Of a stretch of DNA of 64,000 nt, positions 41,408-49,181 are shown piece by piece. The notes beneath the pieces were generated by a model. It was not told the origin of the DNA. It searched no databases and saw only the letters and a list, made by a program, of their open reading frames with translations. The stretch spans positions 62,001-126,000 of the forward strand of contig NZ_LMAU01000005.1 of NCBI RefSeq assembly GCF_001441535.1, written 5' to 3'. Position numbers and translations under genes: made by a program. Source of the stretch: Tsuneonella troitsensis (lineage in GTDB: Bacteria > Pseudomonadota > Alphaproteobacteria > Sphingomonadales > Sphingomonadaceae). Numbering within the stretch: the first letter of the stretch is position 1; every line of letters starts with the position of its first letter.

Positions 41408-42148
41408 TCAAGCAAAGGGATATTTCTGAAGGTGTCGCCGGTCGTTACGGAAATATGCACCCTCGATATAATCTACTAGCCACGCGGCGCAAACTGAACC
41501 GCTCTGCGTGTAGGCGCTCTTATTGCCGGTGAAGTCAACGTTCTGGAGCGCCCTAACCAACTCTCGACCAGTCAAACCCGGATTCCGCTCCGCCACTGTG
41601 TATATTTTCCCGAAGACGCTTGTGCGCGATTTGGGCTCCTGAGGCCCCGCCATCATCTTGGTGTCAGCAAGCTTGAAGCGCGAGGGTATCTCTTCAACGC
41701 TGCCCAAAGCATGATCGTCTGCATATTTGCGAAGCTCTACTCCATCCTTCTTTGCGGAGGAGGCATAGACCTGAGCGTTCGTAAGCGGACCGGTTCCACT
41801 CCACACCAGCCCAATCTCATTGATCAGGTATTCTTCACGATCCCAAGGTTCGACATCGTGAAAGCCATCAATCTCACGAATGACCTCTTTGCCCTCGGAC
41901 CAGACCTGCCGAATGGTTTCGAGTTTCAGGCTATTGCGCTTGGGGTCTTTAGCCTCCTCCTCGTGCGAGAAAAGTCGCAATCCCTGCCCTATTCCGACGT
42001 AGAAAGGCGTACCCACCCCGCCCCACCGCGTCGCTTTATCTGGCTTTCGAAGAATATATACGTAGTGCCGGAACGCTGATTGCCTCATTATGGCTTTCAA
42101 CTGATCGGCGCACTCAATGAGCAACCCAGTCCGCGAATGATTTTGCAT
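41408..42148 (-). CDS. LEM-3-like GIY-YIG domain protein
   Basis: A 246-residue protein starting MQNHSRTGLLIECADQL. The GIY-YIG core is HYVYILRKPD with a long insertion before GTPFYVGIGQG and then LRLFSHEEEA; this arrangement (VYIL...FYVGIGQG...R-x-FSHE) is that of the LEM-3-like GIY-YIG family. Later it has REEYLINEIGL with a possible metal-binding Glu, and LTNAQVY. The C-terminal part ends AAWLVDYIEGAYFRNDR. It is the third GIY-YIG protein on the island. It stands alone on the minus strand. Confidence 0.75.
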   Translation of the reverse strand: MQNHSRTGLLIECADQLKAIMRQSAFRHYVYILRKPDKATRWGGVGTPFYVGIGQGLRLFSHEEEAKDPKRNSLKLETIRQVWSEGKEVIREIDGFHDVEPWDREEYLINEIGLVWSGTGPLTNAQVYASSAKKDGVELRKYADDHALGSVEEIPSRFKLADTKMMAGPQEPKSRTSVFGKIYTVAERNPGLTGRELVRALQNVDFTGNKSAYTQSGSVCAAWLVDYIEGAYFRNDRRHLQKYPFA

Positions 42149-42404
42149 GGTCTCACCCCACGTTGGTAACACCCGCTTTGCACTAGGGTGATAGAAGAGT
42201 AAGCCACCGGACTCGCCCACAAGGCGTAGCGAGTCCAGCGACTTAACTCCCGTGACCGGTGAATTTCACCGACCCCTCAACGCACCGGAAGCGTCTAGCA
42301 CCGCCACCGGACGGGTCAGCGGGAAATAACCAATCTCGTTCGCCTTGGCTACCCTGCTGGGAAGGGCAAGTTCGCACATCTTTGTCGAACGCCAGCATCC
42401 CTCT

Positions 42405-43226
42405 TCAAGTTCTAACACGCCATTTTTGGCGGCAACTTGGGCATATAATCTCAAGATGCCGGTTCAGCGGGACTCGCACAGCTTGATCGCAAATAGGACA
42501 AACAGGGTAAACTTTTCCGCTCCTCATTGCGAACCCGCCTTCTAGTACATGTTCCTGTTGCCTGCGAATTCGTTCGGCGGCTCTCGATGAAAAACCTTGC
42601 GAAGGAGGAACGCGCCAAGCCGGTAATTCTGGGTCAGGGGAGTACTCCGGCAAAGGCTCCGTATTTTCTGGGGGAGGCGTAATCACCTTTCGTCGGACAA
42701 GCTCGAAGAAGCATTTTCGAGTTGCGTGGGCGTCTGCGAGGGCATCGTGAGCGTTTTCGAAGTAGTGTCCGAAAATTTTGTAGTGAAGTTCCTCAAGCTT
42801 CGGCCACTTATGTCCGGTTCCCCCACGGGGCTTGGGAAGCTCGCACCAAGCTGTCGATAGAGCCATGGTGCAGATGTGATTTTTCGTATCAATCTCACAA
42901 GCTAGACCGGATCGATTGAGATCAGAACGAAGCATCCCGAGATCGAACGACATGTTGTGAGCGACGACACAGGTAACCGGACGTGCGTCAGAAAGAAATC
43001 GGGAGAGAATTGTACGTCTGTCTCGTCCTAAACGTTGGGCAGCCTCGGTCGTGATACCGTGAATGCGGGAGGCTTGCGTCGGAATGCTAAATCCTTCAGG
43101 CTTGATAATGTGACTCTCTTCGCGCTCTATGCGTCCCTCACGAGTAGCCACGACCCAAGCAATCTGAACTATTCGGTCAGATGCCTTGGATAAGCCTGTG
43201 GTCTCTGTGTCGAAGAATAGAAACAC
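42405..43226 (-). CDS. DEDDh 3'-5' exonuclease (DnaQ-like)
   Basis: A 273-residue protein with exonuclease motifs ExoI FDTETTGLS (6-), ExoII VVAHNMSFD, and ExoIII HDALADAHAT, the DEDDh set. The last 60 residues have CPICDQAVRVP and a final CPSCRQKW, a possible zinc-binding tail that is not part of the exonuclease domain. Such proteins resemble the DNA polymerase III epsilon subunit, but outside replication they may act in repair or defence. It is the next gene leftward from the nuclease pair at 43434-45329. Confidence 0.85.
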   Translation of the reverse strand: MFLFFDTETTGLSKASDRIVQIAWVVATREGRIEREESHIIKPEGFSIPTQASRIHGITTEAAQRLGRDRRTILSRFLSDARPVTCVVAHNMSFDLGMLRSDLNRSGLACEIDTKNHICTMALSTAWCELPKPRGGTGHKWPKLEELHYKIFGHYFENAHDALADAHATRKCFFELVRRKVITPPPENTEPLPEYSPDPELPAWRVPPSQGFSSRAAERIRRQQEHVLEGGFAMRSGKVYPVCPICDQAVRVPLNRHLEIICPSCRQKWRVRT

Positions 43227-43433
43227 GCTTGGTCTACCTGCCTTTTCTCACTGAGCTTCCGAAGATACGCTCCGCGTTCCGTTTTCCTGAAATCCCGCCT
43301 TTAAGCCCCCGTTGCACTAGATGCCGTGAGTAACTCAACCAACTGATCGTTCAAAACGATTGTTGCTCAATCGCGCTGCGTGGCTGCGAATGTCGAGCCA
43401 AGTTTCTTCGACCACAGTTCGGTCCGCCGTCTG

Positions 43434-44618
43434 CTACTCTTGTTGAGTGCGAAGAACGTGAAGCAGATTCCGGATCGCCATCCGCCAACCTTCTGCCTTT
43501 GTGGGCACAAGGTCTTCGATGCGTGGAGCCGACTTACCGTTCGTACTTACGTATGGTGACCCATCGGAACCATGAGCAACGCTTCCGCCGATAAGTTCTG
43601 CGAGAGCCCTAGCGTAATCCTCAGCGGCCTCGACAGGCATCTTCCAGCCCAACGCGTTCGTCCAAAGTTGGCCGTTCTTCTGAATGTAGCCAAGGTTTGC
43701 GGGACTATCGCGGCCCACCTCAGCTTTGAGATTCAGCGAGCCTAACATCTCAGGATAGACTCCTGACGGTTCTAAGCTGGCAATGAAATCGCGGACATCG
43801 GCTGCAAGGCCGGGTCGGCGAGCATCCATGATTTCATCAAACTCAATCTCGGTAAGACCCCGAGGCCTCGCCGAGGGCGAGCCTGCCACCTCGCTAATGG
43901 CTTCGACCACGATAGGTCCGTTCGACCGATCAACTCGCACAACGCCACGCTCAATCATGAGCGTCTTTGCAAGTGTGGAAGGAACAACGAAGAGGTCACC
44001 GTCTCCTCCTCTGTAGATAGCGAGTTCAACAAGCGCGAAGGTGAAGTGCGCTCCAGCATGGCTTTGGAGAACGGCGGCTAAGGTCTCGGCTTCCCGTCGA
44101 ACGCCGTCGCCAACCACCAGCGCCAGCATTCGTCCCCGAGCAAGGTTAGCGGCGATAGCATCGGCGAATGTACATTCGTCGAGTGCCTCCGGCTGAGATG
44201 CGACGAGCGCATGGAGGGATACGGGATGGCCATCTGTGTGCTGGGCTGCGCAAACAGCGGCCTCGAATTGCCCAAAGCTCATGGCCGAAAGAGCAGCGAC
44301 ATAGTCGAGTGTCTGAGCCACCACTTCGCGTCTCGCTTGCGAATTCGCATGCAACTTCGTCTCGACCACCACGATATCGCCGCCGCCTGTAAGAAACAGG
44401 TTATCGATGTACCCATGGCCACAGGATATCTCCCGACCCGCAGGGATGAGGCGCTCAAAGGCTGGTTCGATCTCAGCGACTGGCAGTACTTCAGGATGGC
44501 TGGCAATCAGCTTTTGAAGCCACTCCTCGTTGAAACCAAGATCACCCAATGACAGCTTTTGAAGCTTCTCGTCGGGCGAACCGCTGCGAATCCGAACCGG
44601 TCGTGTGGAAGCTCGCAT
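43434..44618 (-). CDS. PD-(D/E)XK nuclease-like protein of a two-gene unit
   Basis: A 394-residue protein. The nuclease core is GHGYIDNLFLTGGGDIVVVE followed by TKLHANSQARREVVAQTLDY: Asp, then Glu-x-Lys (VETKL), then a helix with QTLDY, the usual layout of NucS/RecB-type restriction endonucleases. It begins three bases after the stop of the upstream gene at 44619, so the two are coupled. It lies at the end of the island next to the att repeat. The C-terminal 150 residues are of unknown role and could recognise DNA. Confidence 0.7.
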   Translation of the reverse strand: MRASTRPVRIRSGSPDEKLQKLSLGDLGFNEEWLQKLIASHPEVLPVAEIEPAFERLIPAGREISCGHGYIDNLFLTGGGDIVVVETKLHANSQARREVVAQTLDYVAALSAMSFGQFEAAVCAAQHTDGHPVSLHALVASQPEALDECTFADAIAANLARGRMLALVVGDGVRREAETLAAVLQSHAGAHFTFALVELAIYRGGDGDLFVVPSTLAKTLMIERGVVRVDRSNGPIVVEAISEVAGSPSARPRGLTEIEFDEIMDARRPGLAADVRDFIASLEPSGVYPEMLGSLNLKAEVGRDSPANLGYIQKNGQLWTNALGWKMPVEAAEDYARALAELIGGSVAHGSDGSPYVSTNGKSAPRIEDLVPTKAEGWRMAIRNLLHVLRTQQE

Positions 44619-45329
44619 TCATTCATCCCCCTCCAGTGCACCTTCAGCATCGTCAGCGCAGCGTTGCAAGCGAGGGAGCAGGAGAGCGGTCACAGCTTCA
44701 CGTGGCGAGCCTTCGTCAATGCTGCTGCGGATGTTGAATGACTTGAGGTCCTGATTGGAACCAACGGGCAGCATCGCGAGGTGACCCTCCTCACTTAATG
44801 CGAAGCTCCTCCCTTCCTCAAGCGGATTGAACTGTAGGTAATAGGTGCCCCATCCGCTGTGATACATGGTCTGCATCGTCCAAGGCTGACGACTGCTCAA
44901 CGATGGAAGACAGTCCACAGCAGCCGCGAACATGCGCGCCCAGCAGTCAAAGCGTCCCTTTGGGAAGTTCCGCCATCCCTCTTCAAGGGTGATCCTCGCG
45001 TGTGCAGCAAGGCAACTTACGGTGCTTTGTAACGGCTCATTGGCAGATTCGGGCCAAAGCTCCTCCAAAACGGTTTGTGCCTCGGTGCTGTCGAACTCGA
45101 ACCGGCCATCCCAGACCCACAGCGCAGTCATGTCTCCGAGCCTGAGTACCGGAGCCATGTCGTCAGAAGTTGGACCGCTCCAAATGGTGATCGCGTTTCT
45201 CTGCCACTCCTTGCGTGGCGCGACATCAGCGTAGAGACTTCGGTCTTCGCGATTGGCTTGCAGAAGCAACTCCGCTGTTACGCGCAAAGCGAACAGCCAC
45301 GCATCGTATGTTGCTCCGTTTCGCGGCAC
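44619..45329 (-). CDS. hypothetical protein coupled to the PD-(D/E)XK gene
   Basis: A 236-residue protein with WLFALRVTAELLLQA, EWQRNAITIWSGP, VLRLGDMTALWVWDGRFEF, and a C-terminal VTALLLPRLQRC. It is not recognised. Its stop adjoins the start of the predicted nuclease (TGA followed directly by ATG), so the proteins are likely made together and could interact. It is the terminal gene of island A. Confidence 0.55.
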   Translation of the reverse strand: MPRNGATYDAWLFALRVTAELLLQANREDRSLYADVAPRKEWQRNAITIWSGPTSDDMAPVLRLGDMTALWVWDGRFEFDSTEAQTVLEELWPESANEPLQSTVSCLAAHARITLEEGWRNFPKGRFDCWARMFAAAVDCLPSLSSRQPWTMQTMYHSGWGTYYLQFNPLEEGRSFALSEEGHLAMLPVGSNQDLKSFNIRSSIDEGSPREAVTALLLPRLQRCADDAEGALEGDE

Positions 45330-45439
45330 GCTCGCTCGCCCTCCATTCTCCGAAGCAGCGTACCACCGGACTACCTACCGTGCACCGCTCCTGACCCCTG
45401 AAGATCAGCTTTGAACGAGTGAACAAGTGTGCGCGCACG

Positions 45440-45504
45440 AGTTCGCAATTACAGTTGGGCGTGGGGGTGGCTGGTGCGCGCAAACAGCCCTGCGAGTGCG
45501 AACT
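45440..45504. repeat. AGTTCGCAC-type repeats near the far att site
   Basis: AGTTCGCAA (45440-45448) and the inverse GTGCGAACT (45496-45504) lie just inside the repeat at 45532. They match the AGTTCGCAC repeats inside the opposite end of the island (13891-13920), as expected for integrase arm sites at both ends. Confidence 0.5.
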
Positions 45505-45531
45505 CTCGCGGATTACTGCGGAGCGACGGGT

Positions 45532-45570
45532 GATTTGCAGTCCTCTGCGTAACCACTCCGCCATCGGGCC
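45532..45570. repeat. att site at the far end of island A (39-bp direct repeat; 5' half of tRNA-Cys)
   Basis: Exact copy of 13811-13849. It contains nucleotides 1-39 of the tRNA-Cys gene and no 3' half, so it cannot give a working tRNA. Rightward of it is the original upstream flank of tRNA-Cys. Confidence 0.9.
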
Positions 45571-45828
45571 TCGTCCCCGACCAGACGCACGGTCCGTTCG
45601 AAGAAGCGGCCCCCTAGCGCCTTGCCGCGCGCATGGCAATTGTCCGTAGCGATTGCGCTTAGTGTCAAATCGATTGCCCTCAGGGGCCAAAGATCCTCAC
45701 GACGATATCGAGGCGTACCGTATCAACGGTATTGATCCGAACTTGCACTTTGGCAACCGAGCGCGGACTGCACAAAGGCATACCGCAGCTTCTGGACGGA
45801 TGCGCGCGGCGTGCTATCAATCGGCACG

Positions 45829-46605
45829 ATGGAATTCGCCAACCTTGTCGATGCGGTTCCCGCCGACACTCGCCCGATAGTTCTTCCCGGCGCCGATCGC
45901 TGGATGCAAGGGCGCACGCTTTTCGGTGGCGCTTCCGCGGCGCTCGCACTGGTGGCGGCGCGCAAGGCGTTGCCCGATCTCCCGCCGTTCCGCGCGGCAC
46001 AGGTAGGCTTCGTGGCGCCTGTCGGCGAGAACCTGGCCTTTGCCGTCTCGATGGTGCGTCAGGGCCGCAACGTCACCCAGGTTCGCAGCGACATCGCTTG
46101 CGACGGGAAGCTTGCGCTCACCGCGCTGATGCTGTTCGGCGAGGAACGCGAACCCAACGCCCTGCACCCCGCTGGCAAGGCCGCCCCCTGGCCCGGCCCG
46201 CCAGAGGACGCCGAGGACGTGGGCGGCGGCGGGCCGCAGTATTTCACCCAGAACCTCGAGATTCGCCGCGCTCAGGACGAGAAGGGGCCGGGCGTGCCGG
46301 TGGTGCGGCGCTGGGTTCGCCTGAAGGAACGCGACGGTCTCGATCCCGTCGTCCAGGCGCTTGTGCTAGGCGATGCGCTGCCGCCGGGATCGATGCGCGC
46401 GATGCGGCGCCAGGGACCGCTGTCGTCGATCAACTGGAGCTTCAACCTGCTCGACCCCGAAGCCAAGACACGCGACGGGTGGTTTCTCGCCGAGGCAGCG
46501 AGCGATCATGCCGACCATGGCTATTCTTCGGAACGCCTGCGGCTGTGGAACGCCGACGGCGAGCAGGTGCTTGCGGGGATGCAGGCGGCGGCGATCTTCG
46601 GCTAA
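45829..46605 (+). CDS. thioesterase family (double hot-dog) protein
   Basis: A 258-residue protein from the ATG at 45829 (MEFANLVDAVPADTRP). It contains GRTLFGGASAALALVAARKA, in which the helix after the Gly-rich turn is the central hot-dog helix, and RQGRNVTQVRSDIACDGKLA, then a second hot-dog with WSFNLLDPEAKTRDGWFLAE and YSSERLRLWNADGEQVLAGM. This is the double hot-dog acyl-CoA thioesterase (TesB-like) fold, acting in the cytoplasm on acyl-CoA. It is convergent with the crotonase gene. Base use and style differ from the island, marking the return to core chromosome. Confidence 0.85.
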   Translation: MEFANLVDAVPADTRPIVLPGADRWMQGRTLFGGASAALALVAARKALPDLPPFRAAQVGFVAPVGENLAFAVSMVRQGRNVTQVRSDIACDGKLALTALMLFGEEREPNALHPAGKAAPWPGPPEDAEDVGGGGPQYFTQNLEIRRAQDEKGPGVPVVRRWVRLKERDGLDPVVQALVLGDALPPGSMRAMRRQGPLSSINWSFNLLDPEAKTRDGWFLAEAASDHADHGYSSERLRLWNADGEQVLAGMQAAAIFG

Positions 46606-46627
46606 GTAGCGGGTCGCTCGCAGATCG

Positions 46628-47431
46628 TCACACGTCTTCGTAGCGGGCCTTGCGCTTTTCCATCCCGGCCATGACGGCTTCCATCTGGTTGCGGGTGCGC
46701 ATCAGCTTGTGCTGCTCGAGGCTCTCTTCCATCAGCAGGTCGTTGGTCGACTTGTCGGGCATCGAATTGGCGAGCCGCTTGGCGCCCCGTATCGCATGAG
46801 GGTTGCGATCGGCGATCGTCGCCGCGATCGCCGTGGCCCTCGCCAGCGGATCCGCATCGACGTGGGTGGCGAGGCCGAATGCGTGGGCCTCTTCTCCGCT
46901 GAACTCACGGTTGGTGTAGGTGAGCTCGCGCAGGAAATCGTCCCGGATGAGCCCGCGCCAAAGCGCGTAGCCGCCCATGTCCGGCACGAGGCCCCAGCGC
47001 ATTTCCATGATGGCCATGCGCGTGTCGGGGGCGACGACGCGAATGTCGGCTCCGCTCGCGATCTGCAATCCACCGCCGAAGCAAACGCCGTGGATCGCTG
47101 CGATGACCGGCACCGGCAGCTTGCGCCACTGCATGGCGACCTGCTGCGCCAGGTTGGCATTGCCATAGGTACGCTCTGTCAGAGGCGGTTCGTTGCCGCG
47201 GTCGCGGCCGAAGTTCGACAGGTCGAGCCCGGCGCAGAAGGCGCGTCCTTCGCCGGAGAGAACTACCGCGCGCAGGCCCTTCATGTCATGCAGCGACTGT
47301 CCTGCCTCGATCATCCGGGCGAACATCTCGCCGTCGAGAGCGTTCATCTTGTCCGCGCGCACGAGACGCACCTGTGCGACCCCGTCATCGCCGAGTTCGA
47401 TCCGCACACGATCGTTTTCACGCATGTTCAT
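46628..47431 (-). CDS. crotonase/enoyl-CoA hydratase family protein
   Basis: A 267-residue protein with AQVRLVRADKMNALDGEMFA, GEGRAFCAGLDLSNF (first oxyanion strand), and IHGVCFGGGLQIASGADIRV (second oxyanion-hole helix), then MRWGLVPDMGGY. This is the crotonase fold. The catalytic Glu positions are less clear (MEMRWGLVPD), so the reaction on acyl-CoA is not determined. It is a core metabolic enzyme, possibly in fatty acid or amino acid degradation, next to a thioesterase. Confidence 0.85.
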   Translation of the reverse strand: MNMRENDRVRIELGDDGVAQVRLVRADKMNALDGEMFARMIEAGQSLHDMKGLRAVVLSGEGRAFCAGLDLSNFGRDRGNEPPLTERTYGNANLAQQVAMQWRKLPVPVIAAIHGVCFGGGLQIASGADIRVVAPDTRMAIMEMRWGLVPDMGGYALWRGLIRDDFLRELTYTNREFSGEEAHAFGLATHVDADPLARATAIAATIADRNPHAIRGAKRLANSMPDKSTNDLLMEESLEQHKLMRTRNQMEAVMAGMEKRKARYEDV

Positions 47432-47496
47432 ATCGCCAAGCCTTCAGTCGTTTCGGCGCGCATCGTTGCCCGCCGATCGCGACGCTGTCCAGCGGA

Positions 47497-49023
47497 TCAG
47501 GCGGCGACGGCGGCCTGTTCTGGGGCCGGGCAGTAGCGTTTCAAGTAGTCGTGGTGCGTCGGCATCCGGTCGACCGCGAAACGCACCGATCGCTCGATCT
47601 CGTCGAATTCCTTCTTGAGGTCGGCGGCCGGAATGCGATCGGCCATCGGGTTGTGGCCCTGCATCGTGATGCCCTGGCCCATCATGACCGCGGCCCAGCT
47701 CGTTTCGGTGAAAAGTTCGTCTTCTTCGCGAAATATCTGCCCATTCAGACGGAAGAGTTCTACCTTTTCGACAAGCGAATCCGGCACTTTCATCGTGCGG
47801 ACGTGGTTCCAGAACTCGGAATCGTCGCGCGTGGTGGCGTTGTAGTGAAGTACGAGGAAATCGCGGATGCGAACGTATTCCTTGGCCGTGAAGCGATTGA
47901 AGGCATCTTCCTGGACTTGCGTGATCCCGGCCAGCGAAAGCAGCGCGATCAGCTTGTTCACCCCGGTGTTGATGAGATGGATGGAGGTGGATTCGAGCGG
48001 TTCCATGAATCCCGCGGCGAGACCCAGTGCGACGACATTCCTGTTCCAGAATTTCTTGCGCCGCCCGGTCACGAAACGGAGGAAATTGGGGTCGGCCTGC
48101 GGTTTGCCGGCGAGGTTTCCGACGAGGATGTCATGCGCCTCGTCATCCTGCATGAATGCGCTGCAATAGACGTGACCGTTGCCGTTGCGATGCTGCAACG
48201 GAACGCACCATTGCCAGCCGGCGGAATGCGCGGTGGCGCGCGTGAACGGAGCGGGCGGCGATCCGTCTTCGCGCAGGCATGGCAGCGCAACAGCTCGGTC
48301 GCACGGCAAAAGGTGCCGCCAGTCTTCATAGCCCGTCTCGAGCGCCTGCTCGATGAGGAGGCCGCGAAAGCCCGAGCAATCGACGAACAGGTCCCCGGCG
48401 ATCACCGTTCCATCCGACTTCGTCACCGAAGCGACGTGCCCGCTCTCGCCGTCGAGTGTCACGTCGACGACCTTGCCTTCGCTGCGCACGACCCCGCGCT
48501 TCTCGGACAGCGCGCGCAGGAAACGCGCATAACGCGTTGCGTCGATGTGGTATGCATAGTTGACCGGCGGCAGGTCCTGACCGCGAAAATCCTCGGTGCG
48601 GGAGAACTTGCCGAAATACGCGGCCATCGTTTCCAGATTGAAGGCCTGGATCGGGCGCCGGTCCGCCTCCGCCCTTGCCCGGTGCCAGTGCTGGTGAAAT
48701 CCCACGCCGTCGATGGGATAGCCGTACGCCCCGAACGGGTGGATGTAGCTATCCCCCTGCTTGCCCCAGTTCATGAACTGGATGCCCAGCTTGAAGCTGG
48801 CCTGGGTAGCCGACATCATCTCGCGCTCGTCGATGCCGAGCAACTGGTTGAATTCCACGAAGGGGGGGATGGTCGCCTCGCCGACGCCCACAGTGCCGAT
48901 TTCTTCGGACTCGATCAGCGTGATCGCAAGGTCGTTGCCTTCCTTCAGCCGAGACAGCGCAGCGGCCGCCATCCATCCGGCGGTACCACCGCCCACGATC
49001 ACGATATTGCGTATCGGCTTCAC
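47497..49023 (-). CDS. flavin-dependent (tryptophan) halogenase family protein
   Basis: A 508-residue protein from a GTG preceded by GGGAGAG. It has the FAD dinucleotide fold IVIVGGGTAGWMAA, the GVGEATIPP motif, Lys78 in ASFKLG (the position of the catalytic Lys79 of PrnA/RebH), and WQWCVP, equivalent to the W-x-W-x-I-P signature. In sphingomonads such genes often lie beside TonB-dependent receptors in carbohydrate loci, with unknown substrate. It is divergent from the receiver gene at 49182, and the region between holds two probable LacI operators. Confidence 0.85.
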   Translation of the reverse strand: MKPIRNIVIVGGGTAGWMAAAALSRLKEGNDLAITLIESEEIGTVGVGEATIPPFVEFNQLLGIDEREMMSATQASFKLGIQFMNWGKQGDSYIHPFGAYGYPIDGVGFHQHWHRARAEADRRPIQAFNLETMAAYFGKFSRTEDFRGQDLPPVNYAYHIDATRYARFLRALSEKRGVVRSEGKVVDVTLDGESGHVASVTKSDGTVIAGDLFVDCSGFRGLLIEQALETGYEDWRHLLPCDRAVALPCLREDGSPPAPFTRATAHSAGWQWCVPLQHRNGNGHVYCSAFMQDDEAHDILVGNLAGKPQADPNFLRFVTGRRKKFWNRNVVALGLAAGFMEPLESTSIHLINTGVNKLIALLSLAGITQVQEDAFNRFTAKEYVRIRDFLVLHYNATTRDDSEFWNHVRTMKVPDSLVEKVELFRLNGQIFREEDELFTETSWAAVMMGQGITMQGHNPMADRIPAADLKKEFDEIERSVRFAVDRMPTHHDYLKRYCPAPEQAAVAA

Positions 49024-49077
49024 GGCTCTCTCCCTCGTATGCCCGCGTAGTTGCACGGTGCATTCGCAATGCCAAAT

Positions 49078-49110
49078 GTGAACGTTCAATATTTACTTGT
49101 GAACGTTCAC
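49078..49110. promoter_or_regulatory. two LacI-type operators between halogenase and TonB receptor
   Basis: GTGAACGTTCAa (49078-49089) and GTGAACGTTCAC (49099-49110, a perfect 12-base palindrome) lie 21 bases apart in the divergent promoter region. The same core (GAACGTTCAC) recurs before the GH3 gene. They are the likely sites of the LacI-family regulator encoded at 52647. Confidence 0.7.
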
Positions 49111-49181
49111 GCAATGAATTATCGAAAGTTGCGAGCGGGGCGTGAATCCCGCCGTAAAGCTATAGATCTTGGGAGGATCGC

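Noticed and set aside
45532-45570. Second tRNA-Cys gene
   Set aside because: Only the first 39 nt are present, with no T-arm or acceptor 3' strand; it is the attachment-site copy.
46709-47536. 275-codon frame on the plus strand
   Set aside because: Opposite the crotonase gene; shadow of its codon bias.
47374-49050. 558-codon frame on the plus strand
   Set aside because: Opposite the flavin halogenase, whose motifs are complete; a high-GC shadow frame.
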